Below are positions 56,668 to 64,000 of a stretch of DNA of 64,000 bases, piece after piece. The DNA is taken from NCBI RefSeq assembly GCF_020531985.1, contig NZ_JAJAVQ010000001.1, positions 434,001-498,000 on the forward strand, read 5' to 3'. The notes beneath the pieces were generated by a model. That model searched no databases. It saw nothing but the letters and a program-made list of their open reading frames with translations, and was not told the DNA's origin. Numbering within the stretch: position 1 is the first letter of the stretch; every line of letters starts with the position of its first letter. The translations under genes were made by a program, and so were the position numbers. The DNA is from Rheinheimera aquimaris. GTDB taxonomy: Bacteria; Pseudomonadota; Gammaproteobacteria; Enterobacterales; Alteromonadaceae.

Positions 56668-58071
56668 ATGACAGTACAAACCTTTGACCCGACACAAACC
56701 ACCACGCTGGATACGCCAGCCAAAAGCCTTGCTGCAGAGGCTAAAACCGGTAGTGGCAAAGGCAATACTATCGGCTTTGTCAGCCTTGGTTGTCCGAAGA
56801 ACCTGGTCGACTCTGAACGTATTCTGACCCAGCTAAAAAGCGAAGGTTACAACATAGTGCCAACCTACGATGATGCTGAGCTGGTCATTGTTAATACCTG
56901 CGGTTTTATTGACAGTGCGGTACAGGAATCGCTGGAAACCATCGGTGAAGCCTTAGCGGAGAACGGTAAGGTGATTGTCACCGGCTGTTTAGGTGCGCGC
57001 GAAGATGAAATACGCGAAGTGCACCCGAACGTGCTCGGGATCACCGGCCCGCACTCTTACGAGAACGTGTTAAAGCAGGTGCATGAGTTTGTACCTAAGC
57101 CTAAGTACGACCCGTTCACTATGCTGGTGCCGGATCACGGCGTTAAATTAACGCCTAAGCACTATGCTTACTTAAAAATATCTGAAGGCTGTAATCACCG
57201 TTGTACGTTCTGCATTATTCCATCAATGCGTGGCGATTTAGTCAGCCGCCCGGTCGGTGAGGTGCTGGACGAAGCACAACGGCTTAAAAACGCCGGCGTA
57301 AAAGAGCTGTTGATTATCTCCCAGGACACCAGTGCTTATGGCGTTGATGTAAAACACCGCACCGGTTTCTGGAATGGCTCACCGGTAAAAACCTCAATGC
57401 AATCGCTGTGTGAAGCACTCGGTGATATGGGCATTTGGGTGCGTTTGCACTATGTTTACCCCTACCCGCATGTGGATGACATTATCCCACTGATGGCACA
57501 AGGCAAAGTGTTACCTTACCTGGATATTCCGTTCCAGCATGCCAGCCCGCGTATTTTAAAGCTGATGAAACGGCCAGGCCAAGCTGACCGTGTATTAGAA
57601 CGCATTAAAAAATGGCGCGAAATCTGCCCTGAATTAACTATTCGCTCAACCTTTATCGTTGGCTTCCCGGGTGAAACCGAAGAAGACTTCCAGATGCTGC
57701 TGGACTGGTTACAGGAAGCCCAGCTTGACCGCGTCGGTTGCTTTAAATACAGCCCGGTCGAAGGCGCCAAAGCGAATGACCTGCCCGATCCGGTAGCAGA
57801 TGAGGTAATGGAGGAGCGTTATCACCGCTTTATGCAAACCCAGCAGGCGATAAGCACTGCAAGGCTGCAGGCAAAAATTGGCAAAACCATTAAAGTGCTG
57901 ATAGATGAAGTAGACGAAGAAGGCGCTATCGGCCGAAGCTTTGCTGATGCCCCGGAAATTGACGGTGCAGTGTACCTGAACGGTTTAACCAGCGTTAAAC
58001 CTGGCGATATTATCGATGCGGTAATTGAAGAAGCTGACGAGTACGATTTATGGGCGTCACTCGCTGAGTAA
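56668..58071 (+). CDS. rimO: Ribosomal protein S12 methylthiotransferase
   Basis: A radical-SAM enzyme of 467 residues that adds a methylthio group to Asp88 of ribosomal protein S12. The UPF0004 domain (about 33-150) has cluster cysteines C42, C78 and C107. The radical-SAM cluster is C175-x3-C179-x2-C182 (CNHRCTFC), followed by the C-terminal TRAM domain (about 395-460). It has a 26-residue N-terminal extension relative to E. coli RimO with a low-complexity Thr/Ala/Gly composition. The ATG has AAGAGA upstream. The gene ends at a strong terminator facing katE. Confidence 0.97.
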   Translation: MTVQTFDPTQTTTLDTPAKSLAAEAKTGSGKGNTIGFVSLGCPKNLVDSERILTQLKSEGYNIVPTYDDAELVIVNTCGFIDSAVQESLETIGEALAENGKVIVTGCLGAREDEIREVHPNVLGITGPHSYENVLKQVHEFVPKPKYDPFTMLVPDHGVKLTPKHYAYLKISEGCNHRCTFCIIPSMRGDLVSRPVGEVLDEAQRLKNAGVKELLIISQDTSAYGVDVKHRTGFWNGSPVKTSMQSLCEALGDMGIWVRLHYVYPYPHVDDIIPLMAQGKVLPYLDIPFQHASPRILKLMKRPGQADRVLERIKKWREICPELTIRSTFIVGFPGETEEDFQMLLDWLQEAQLDRVGCFKYSPVEGAKANDLPDPVADEVMEERYHRFMQTQQAISTARLQAKIGKTIKVLIDEVDEEGAIGRSFADAPEIDGAVYLNGLTSVKPGDIIDAVIEEADEYDLWASLAE

Positions 58072-58084
58072 ATAACCACTCATT

Positions 58085-58115
58085 AAAAAGCCGCAGTAAC
58101 TACTGCGGCTTTTTT
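58085..58115. terminator. Bidirectional intrinsic terminator between rimO and katE
   Basis: GCCGCAGT / ACTGCGGC is a perfect 8-base stem with a 4-base loop, flanked by A and T runs, between two convergent genes. Confidence 0.93.
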
Positions 58116-58130
58116 AATTCCATCAATAAA

Positions 58131-60200
58131 TCAGCTTCGTTTCCAATAACGTAAAGCACGCAAGGTCTTCAGAAAACCATCTGCAGATACTTTTTCAAGG
58201 TTTATCCAGCCATCATCTTTACTGCCCGTTAAACCTGCCGCATCTATAAGTGCCTCAGCCTCTGCTGTGTAACCGATGAATTTCATATGGGCGTGGGCAT
58301 CTGTGACGAAATCTTTCGCTTCTGCCAATTTTGCCAGCGACTGAGCACCTTCTGCACTGAGTAGCAACAGCACGGCATCGTACAGCACTGACGGCCCGCC
58401 TTGGACCAGCTGATCGCCAGCTTGATGCTTGCCATCATCTGCACATACACCGCCGACTTTCGGTGCGATTATTTCATAGCTGGCGCCCTCTTTTTTCAGC
58501 GCCTCTGTTACCTGACGCAACAAGGCCGCATTGAAGTTTTCCGACACTAAAATGCCCAGTTTTCGACCGCTGAAGGTATTGGGACTATTCTTTAAAATAC
58601 TCAGCGCATCAGACACCGGCAAATCCTGGCGCGGTGGCATCGCTGCCTCAGCAGCATCAGGCATAGACCTGAATCCGAGGCCATTTGCAACCTGCTCTGC
58701 CAGGGTTTTATCTATATTCAGTAAATGCGATACAAGCCGCTGCCTGATCGGCAGATTTTCTACTTTGGACAGCTCAAAGATCAGCGCATTTTGCATATGT
58801 TCCTGCTCCACAGCAGTCTGACTGATGTAGAACTGCCTGGCCTGGCTGTAATGATCAGCAAAAGTTGGCGAGCGATAGCGCAGCTTGCTGTCACCCATCG
58901 CTTGGCTTGAGCTGACAAACCCATGTGCCGGGCAAGCCCTGGGATTATGCTCACCGCCGTCCCAGGAGTTCGGTTCGTAATTTACCCGGCCTTTAGGGTT
59001 ACGCATCGCCATATGACCGTCCTGCTGAAAATGCCGCACCGGGCATTTGGGCGCATTAACCGGGATATGGGTAAAGTTAGGCCCCCCGAGGCGTTTTAAC
59101 TGGGTATCAAGATAAGAAAAATTGCGCCCTTGTAGTAAAGGATCCGGCGTAAAATCCAGGCCGGGAACGATATTCTGAGTACAGAACGCCACCTGTTCGG
59201 TTTCTGCAAAAAAGTTATCGACCACCCGGTCAAGCACCATCCGGCCAATGATTTTAACGGGTATCTGCTCTTCCGGAATAAGCTTGGTCGGATCAAATAC
59301 GTCGAAATTAAAACGCTCGGCAAAACTCTGATCGAAAATCTGTACCCCCAGCTCCCACTCCGGATAATCCCCCCGCTCTATCGCCTGCCACAAATCACGC
59401 CGGTGAAAATCCGGATCAGCACCATTTAATTTCAGCGCTTCATTCCAGACTACTGATTGCATTCCGCCTTTGGGCTTCCAGTGAAATTTAACAAAGTGTT
59501 GCTTACCGTCGGCGTTAACAAGCTTAAAAGTATGCACACCAAAGCCCTGCATAAAACGCAGCGACCGCGGAATAGCCCGGTCAGACATTGTCCACATCAC
59601 CATGTGCATCGACTCAGGCGTTAAGCTGATAAAATCCCAGAAATTGTCATGCGCAGTTTGCGCCTGAGGAAAACCGCGGTCTGGCTCTGCTTTGGCGGCA
59701 TGGATTAAATCCGGGAACTTCATCGCATCCTGAATAAAGAATACCGGAATATTGTTTCCCACTAAGTCCCAATTACCCTCTTTGGTATAGAACTTTACCG
59801 CGAAACCTCTGACATCTCTGGCCAGATCTGCGGAACCTTTATTGCCAGCGACAGTAGAAAAACGGGCAAACACCGGTGTTTTCTCGCCTTTACGTTGAAA
59901 CAGATCGGCGCTGGTCAACTCAGATAAAGACTCATAGGTCTCAAAATAGCCGTGGGCGCCGTAGCCCCTGGCATGCACAACCCGCTCCGGAATACGTTCA
60001 TGGTCAAAATGAAACAATTTCTCCCTCAGAACATGGTCCTCCATCAGTGTCGGATCTCTTTCACCGGCTTTTAACGAATTTTGATCATCGCTTACCGGGC
60101 AGCCCTGAGCAGTGGTCATGGTAGGATACTTATCTGAAGCGGGCTGATGTAACTCGCCACCTTTACCTTTGTTGTCTGAGTAGCTGAATGAGTCGGCCAT
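58131..60200 (-). CDS. katE: Large-subunit catalase (HPII type)
   Basis: Decomposes hydrogen peroxide to water and oxygen. It is a clade 2 catalase of 689 residues, with an N-terminal extension. Visible are the active-site His in [15 protein letters not shown], Asn in [12 protein letters not shown], the proximal heme Tyr region [13 protein letters not shown], and a C-terminal flavodoxin/DJ-1-like domain (about 540-689, [19 protein letters not shown]) present only in large catalases. ATG at 60200 has a perfect AAGGAGG six bases upstream, implying strong translation; the frame extends six codons further. It stands alone, divergent from nothing, and ends at the terminator shared with rimO. Confidence 0.96.
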   Translation of the reverse strand: MADSFSYSDNKGKGGELHQPASDKYPTMTTAQGCPVSDDQNSLKAGERDPTLMEDHVLREKLFHFDHERIPERVVHARGYGAHGYFETYESLSELTSADLFQRKGEKTPVFARFSTVAGNKGSADLARDVRGFAVKFYTKEGNWDLVGNNIPVFFIQDAMKFPDLIHAAKAEPDRGFPQAQTAHDNFWDFISLTPESMHMVMWTMSDRAIPRSLRFMQGFGVHTFKLVNADGKQHFVKFHWKPKGGMQSVVWNEALKLNGADPDFHRRDLWQAIERGDYPEWELGVQIFDQSFAERFNFDVFDPTKLIPEEQIPVKIIGRMVLDRVVDNFFAETEQVAFCTQNIVPGLDFTPDPLLQGRNFSYLDTQLKRLGGPNFTHIPVNAPKCPVRHFQQDGHMAMRNPKGRVNYEPNSWDGGEHNPRACPAHGFVSSSQAMGDSKLRYRSPTFADHYSQARQFYISQTAVEQEHMQNALIFELSKVENLPIRQRLVSHLLNIDKTLAEQVANGLGFRSMPDAAEAAMPPRQDLPVSDALSILKNSPNTFSGRKLGILVSENFNAALLRQVTEALKKEGASYEIIAPKVGGVCADDGKHQAGDQLVQGGPSVLYDAVLLLLSAEGAQSLAKLAEAKDFVTDAHAHMKFIGYTAEAEALIDAAGLTGSKDDGWINLEKVSADGFLKTLRALRYWKRS

Positions 60201-60392
60201 GAATAACCTCCTTAGCAATGGGAAAATACAGTGTCCGTTTTAACGAACACTGCTGGGTTAAAAGTCCGCTTCAAGGTGCAAAAAGAAGGCCAGTCAGGCG
60301 AAGTATGACTGGCAGCTGTTGTGGGGCTGCAAAGAGGTGAAGGCATCCAGATGACTGGTAAACATTTACCCGCCAAATGTAATTTTTTTACG
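60201..60392 (-). promoter_or_regulatory. Leader and promoter region of katE, with the murI terminator
   Basis: These 192 bases lie between murI and katE on the minus strand. They contain the katE ribosome binding site (60208-60214) and, at 60280-60313, the murI terminator. The katE promoter should lie between the two, about 60215-60280. No OxyR or RpoS consensus was identified by eye. Confidence 0.45.
60280..60313 (-). terminator. Intrinsic terminator after murI
   Basis: On the minus strand GCCAGTCA / TGACTGGC is an 8-base stem with a 9-base loop, followed by CTTCTTTTT. It lies about 80 bases past the murI stop. Confidence 0.75.
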
Positions 60393-61253
60393 CTAAATGT
60401 CAGCCGGGGCTGGTTGTACAACGCATAACTCGGCTAAAGCAAACAACCTGGGGTTGGTTGAAGTTGGCCATTCTCGTTGCCATAGTCGCCGCAATTGCTG
60501 GCTGAACAAATTTAAATCACCGCTGCTGCAGAATTGCTCTGTAGCGGCCCGCGTTTCGTCAGTTGACAGCTGACACTCTGCCAGCTTGCGGCTTACTTGT
60601 TCTGCTACCGCGTGTTCAGTGCGTATAACCGTGACATCCGGCCCGGCAATATCAGCGACAATATCAGCGATAAAATTATAATGTGTGCAGCCCAGTACCA
60701 GGGTATCGGCCCCTTGTATCAGCAACGGCTGAATGGCGCTTTGTATTGCTAGCCGCATTTGTGCCGTATCAAATTGCAGGGACTCAATCAGAGGTACGAA
60801 CGCAGGACAAGGTTGCAGCAAGATTGTCGCGGTATCAGCATAACGCTGCGTTAAGTTGGCAAAAGCCGGTGTAAGTAAAGTACGGGGGGTGGCCAGAATA
60901 CCCACCACTTTGCTTTTGCTGGCCAGCACAGCAGGTTTAACGCCAGGTTCAACTCCAATTATGGGCAAGGCGAAGTTTTCCCGCAGTTTACTTATTGCCG
61001 CGGTAGTGGCAGTGTTGCAGGCCACCACCACCGCTTTCACACCAGCGTGTATTAATTGCTGCGTAATCAGCGCCATACGCTGATAGATAAAATCGTCGGT
61101 TTTATCTCCATAGGGCGCATATGCTGTGTCGGCCACATAAATCAGATGTTCCGCCGGCATTACCTTGCGTACCGCCAGCGCCACCGACAAGCCACCAATG
61201 CCAGAGTCAAAAATACCGATAGCCCCCGGCAAATTGCCTGCCCCACCACTCAT
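60393..61253 (-). CDS. murI: Glutamate racemase
   Basis: Converts L-glutamate to D-glutamate for peptidoglycan. A 286-residue enzyme with IFDSGIGGLSV (about 13-23), the two catalytic cysteines in VVACNTATT (about 77-85) and LVLGCTHYNF (about 186-195), and YVADTAYAPYG. Normal length. It ends at a terminator, and the katE gene follows on the same strand. The gene upstream (thioredoxin-like) is 60 bases away. Confidence 0.97.
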   Translation of the reverse strand: MSGGAGNLPGAIGIFDSGIGGLSVALAVRKVMPAEHLIYVADTAYAPYGDKTDDFIYQRMALITQQLIHAGVKAVVVACNTATTAAISKLRENFALPIIGVEPGVKPAVLASKSKVVGILATPRTLLTPAFANLTQRYADTATILLQPCPAFVPLIESLQFDTAQMRLAIQSAIQPLLIQGADTLVLGCTHYNFIADIVADIAGPDVTVIRTEHAVAEQVSRKLAECQLSTDETRAATEQFCSSGDLNLFSQQLRRLWQREWPTSTNPRLFALAELCVVQPAPADI

Positions 61254-61312
61254 ATTATTTTCCTGTTATTGGCGTTTCACCAACTGTATAAAAACGACTG
61301 CAAGCATAACCA

Positions 61313-62230
61313 TTAATGACCAGACAGTTGCTGAACAAGGCTATTTGTATTACTAAAATCCGTGATCCGCTGCTGCACTTTACCGTCTTTTATAACCAGT
61401 AACGTTGGTATAGTACGGATATTAAAATGATTAAACAGCACACCGGCTTCGTCGATGCTAAACGGCACAGTGATGTTATATAGCAAGTTGAATTCCGCTA
61501 ACGCCTGCTCATCTGTCCACAGATGGTTTACCACGCCCCGCCACTGTCTGTCAGGGAGTTGCTGTTGCAAACTGTTAAGCTGAGTTTGCGCTTGTTTACA
61601 GGCATTTGCCATTTCAGGGCGGGTATCGAGCAAGTACCAGTCACACCAGGTTGCGGTGAAAAACACCAGTTGCTCACCCTGCTGCCAGTTTTGCAATATA
61701 GTGTGTTTTTGTTCAGCAGTTAGTGCATCTGTTGCCGCGCTCTTTAGCGCCTGGCCTTTTGCCAGCATACTGATAAAACGATCCAGATTGCTGTCAGATT
61801 CGTGCGTGGTATACACCACATCATTTTTGCTGTTAATGAGTACACTATAGGGTGTTCCGGTTAAGCCAAGTGCGACACCGAGCTGGCCTTCATTGTCGAG
61901 CCAAACCGGCATGGTTAGGTTAAACCGCTTTATTACCTGAGCGATTTTATCGTTGTTTTCATTGATATTGATATTAACGGCAACGAAATTTACTTTATCG
62001 CCGTACTGCTGCTGTAATGCTTCAAAATGCGGCATTTGTTCCATACAAGGCTTACACCAGGTTGCCCACATCTTCACGTACACAGGTTTATCTGCGGATA
62101 AGCTCGCGAGAGTTACGCTATTGCCGCTACCAAATTGTTGCAAAGTGATCTGTCTGAAATCATCAGCCAACACTGCCGATGAAACAAACAGCATCGTTAT
62201 TACCCCTGCCAACCACAAGCTCAATCGCAT
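61313..62230 (-). CDS. Exported two-domain thioredoxin-like protein
   Basis: A 305-residue protein with a signal peptide (about 1-22). The first thioredoxin domain has WATWCKPCMEQMP with CKPC at 59-62 (TlpA/ResA type, periplasmic reducing or oxidising activity). The second has FTATWCDWYLLD with C196 but Tyr in place of the resolving Cys, so only mixed-disulfide or structural chemistry is expected there; another Cys (C211) could substitute. Both domains keep the cis-Pro signature (TGTPYSVL and RTIPTLLV). Probably periplasmic; role and partners are unknown. It is monocistronic by position. Confidence 0.85.
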   Translation of the reverse strand: MRLSLWLAGVITMLFVSSAVLADDFRQITLQQFGSGNSVTLASLSADKPVYVKMWATWCKPCMEQMPHFEALQQQYGDKVNFVAVNININENNDKIAQVIKRFNLTMPVWLDNEGQLGVALGLTGTPYSVLINSKNDVVYTTHESDSNLDRFISMLAKGQALKSAATDALTAEQKHTILQNWQQGEQLVFFTATWCDWYLLDTRPEMANACKQAQTQLNSLQQQLPDRQWRGVVNHLWTDEQALAEFNLLYNITVPFSIDEAGVLFNHFNIRTIPTLLVIKDGKVQQRITDFSNTNSLVQQLSGH

Positions 62231-62545
62231 AGAAACACCCAGTTAATTATCGGTTATGTCGTTATTGTACCGCGCAATCTATGTGAGGAAAGACACAAAA
62301 ACCATAAAAAGAGGTAGGACATAAAGCTTATCTGTGCAGCTAAGTGCCCAGCGCCAAACGCTGCCAGCCTGCAGTGGTACAGTGTTAGCACACCTGTCTC
62401 GCGGCCAAAACACGGTAGATTGTGCAAACAATTCGCTACAGAGACAAAAAATTCATCTGCCGCTGCTATTTTTTTTCGGGCAAATTGATTTTAAATCCTG
62501 TATATTATCGCACTATTTTCAAACCCCCAGCTTATAGAGATGACT
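62231..62545 (+). promoter_or_regulatory. Promoter/leader region upstream of the second EF-G gene
   Basis: These 315 bases separate the thioredoxin-like gene from the EF-G gene and hold promoters for both. The only notable -10-like element is TATATTAT (62501-62508). The TTGATT at 62485-62490 is too close to serve as its -35. An AT-rich tract at 62450-62480 could be an UP element. Nothing coding was found. Confidence 0.4.
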
Positions 62546-64000
62546 ATGGCAGCAGATTTATCGTTATACAGAAACATTGGTATCTTCGCTCACGTTGATG
62601 CCGGTAAAACAACTACAACCGAACGTATTCTTAAACTGACCGGTAAAATCCATAAGTTAGGTGAAGTTCACGAAGGTGAATCAACAACTGACTTCATGGA
62701 ACAGGAAGCAGAGCGTGGTATTACTATCCAGTCAGCTGCTGTAAGCTGTTTCTGGAAAGGTCACCGTTTCAACGTAATCGATACACCGGGCCACGTTGAC
62801 TTCACTGTTGAAGTATACCGTTCACTGAAAGTTCTGGACGGCGGTATCGGCGTATTCTGTGGCTCTGGCGGTGTGGAACCTCAGTCAGAAACTAACTGGC
62901 GCTATGCTAACGACGCAGAAGTATCACGTCTGATCTTCGTTAACAAACTGGACCGTATCGGTGCAGACTTTATCCGCGTTACTGAGCAGGTGAAAAAAGT
63001 TCTGGGTGCAAACCCATTGATCATGACACTACCTATCGGCCGTGAAGACACGTTCAAAGGTGTTGTTGACCTGTTAAGCAAGCAAGCTTACGTGTGGGAT
63101 GATTCTGGCCAGCCAGAAAACTACACTGTAACTGATATTCCAGCTGACATGGCTGATGACGTTGAAATGTACCGTCAACAACTGATCGAAACTGCTGTTG
63201 AGCAGGATGATGACCTGTTAATGGCGTACATGGAAGGTGAAGAGCCTTCAATCGAAGATATCAAGCGTTGTATCCGTAAAGGTTGCCGCGACCTGGCCTT
63301 CTTCCCTACTTACTGTGGTTCTGCCTTCAAAAACAAAGGTATGCAATTACTGTTAGACGCTGTTGTTGATTACCTGCCGTCACCAACTGAAGTTATTCCT
63401 CAGCCTCTGACTGACGAAGAAGGTAACGAAACCGGCGAATCAGCTATTGTTTCTCCAGATGAGCCGTTCCGCGCCTTAGCGTTCAAAATCATGGATGACC
63501 GTTTCGGCGCCCTGACGTTCGTACGTATCTACTCAGGTGTGCTGAACAAGGGTGATACCATCCTGAACTCTTACACCGGTAAAACTGAACGTGTTGGCCG
63601 TATGGTTGAAATGCACGCGAACGACCGTACTGACCTGACTACTGCTCAGGCCGGTGACATCATCGCTATCGTCGGTATGAAGAACAACACCCAGACTGGT
63701 CACACGCTGTGTGATCCTAAGCACCCATGTACTCTGGAACCAATGGTATTCCCAGAGCCGGTAATCTCTATCTCTGTAACACCAAAAGATAAAGGTTCAG
63801 TGGAAAAAATGGGTATCGCTATCGGTAAGATGGTTGCTGAAGATCCAACGTTCCGCGTTGAAACTGATATCGACTCAGGCGAAACCATTCTGAAAGGTAT
63901 GGGTGAATTACACCTGGATATCAAAGTCGACATCCTGAAACGTACTTACGGCGTTGAGCTGATTGTAGGTCAACCTCAGGTTGCTTACCGCGAAACCATT
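62546..64000 (+). CDS. fusA: Elongation factor G, second copy type (3' end outside window)
   Basis: A translation GTPase that moves tRNA and mRNA through the ribosome. 485 codons are present; the full protein should be about 695 residues. Visible are G1 [10 protein letters not shown] (15-24), [11 protein letters not shown] switch I, G3 [13 protein letters not shown]4 NKLD, and domain II with [16 protein letters not shown]. The start [20 protein letters not shown] and the overall wording match the EF-G 2 paralogue found alongside the main, str-operon fusA in many Alteromonadales. ATG at 62546 is preferred because AGAG lies six bases upstream; an in-frame ATG at 62540 overlaps it. Confidence 0.92.
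   Translation, partial: MAADLSLYRNIGIFAHVDAGKTTTTERILKLTGKIHKLGEVHEGESTTDFMEQEAERGITIQSAAVSCFWKGHRFNVIDTPGHVDFTVEVYRSLKVLDGGIGVFCGSGGVEPQSETNWRYANDAEVSRLIFVNKLDRIGADFIRVTEQVKKVLGANPLIMTLPIGREDTFKGVVDLLSKQAYVWDDSGQPENYTVTDIPADMADDVEMYRQQLIETAVEQDDDLLMAYMEGEEPSIEDIKRCIRKGCRDLAFFPTYCGSAFKNKGMQLLLDAVVDYLPSPTEVIPQPLTDEEGNETGESAIVSPDEPFRALAFKIMDDRFGALTFVRIYSGVLNKGDTILNSYTGKTERVGRMVEMHANDRTDLTTAQAGDIIAIVGMKNNTQTGHTLCDPKHPCTLEPMVFPEPVISISVTPKDKGSVEKMGIAIGKMVAEDPTFRVETDIDSGETILKGMGELHLDIKVDILKRTYGVELIVGQPQVAYRETI

Noticed and set aside
60212-60421. A 69-codon minus-strand frame between katE and murI
   Set aside because: Overlaps the end of murI and the murI terminator, with no ribosome binding site and no protein-like pattern.
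62485-62508. TTGATT and TATATTAT as a -35/-10 pair for the EF-G gene
   Set aside because: Only 10-12 bases separate the two elements, too few for a sigma-70 promoter.

Overview
The window is a chromosomal segment of a gammaproteobacterium of the Alteromonadales type. The gene order (sdhCDAB-sucABCD divergent from gltA, comEC-msbA-lpxK-trm112-kdsB, lolCDE beside mfd-csiV, and a second EF-G) together with the protein sequences suggests the Rheinheimera/Alishewanella/Arsukibacterium group. That genus-level guess comes from pattern recognition and was not tested. Most of the window is densely packed core genome with tight or overlapping operons. No rRNA, tRNA or CRISPR was seen.

Region 1 (1-11542): the edge of a secreted protein gene, a DUF3185-like membrane peptide, and glnS. 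Then comes an unusually long unit of ten tightly packed genes on the minus strand (10415 down to 2342). In order of transcription it encodes a thermostable-hemolysin family protein, an AMP-forming acyl ligase, a heme-oxygenase-like iron enzyme, a short-chain dehydrogenase, a periplasmic TPR protein, an OmpR-type response regulator, its histidine kinase, a periplasmic cupredoxin, an FTR1-like permease and an outer-membrane-like protein. Almost all junctions overlap by 4-26 bases. Upstream of the first gene lies a PmrA/QseB-type box (two TTAA half-sites, 5-base spacer). This is the best candidate in the window for an undescribed system: an apparently self-regulated, iron-linked acyl-metabolite operon. 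nadR lies upstream of it.

Region 2 (11623-23621): a GST-like gene, then the TCA-cycle block sucD, sucC, sucB, sucA, sdhB, sdhA, sdhD, sdhC (minus strand) and divergent gltA. Intrinsic terminators after sdhB, after sucB and after sucD divide the block into sdh, sucAB and sucCD transcription segments.

Region 3 (23752-43309): csdA-csdE facing tcdA; the envelope operon comEC-msbA-lpxK-trm112-kdsB-rlu-tcdA; a DUF2062 gene; lolC-lolD-lolE for lipoprotein release; a PilZ protein; mfd-csiV; a small membrane protein; and the ribosome-assembly GTPase rbgA/ylqF.

Region 4 (about 43340-45390): a small accessory island of four short AT-rich genes in the same orientation, each followed by an inverted-repeat element resembling an integron attC site, with no integrase in the window. 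It looks like an integrase-less gene-cassette cluster (CALIN). It contains a possible CdiI-like immunity protein, two small membrane proteins and a secreted member of a widespread uncharacterised family, plus a perfect 38-base palindrome at one border.

Region 5 (45477-64000): a MORN-repeat protein and large lipoprotein pair; a heavy-metal RND efflux operon (czcC-czcB-czcA) headed by a small Cys/His-rich membrane protein; a GT2 glycosyltransferase; rimO; a large-subunit catalase (katE); murI; a two-domain thioredoxin-like protein; and the first 485 codons of a second elongation factor G, which runs off the window.
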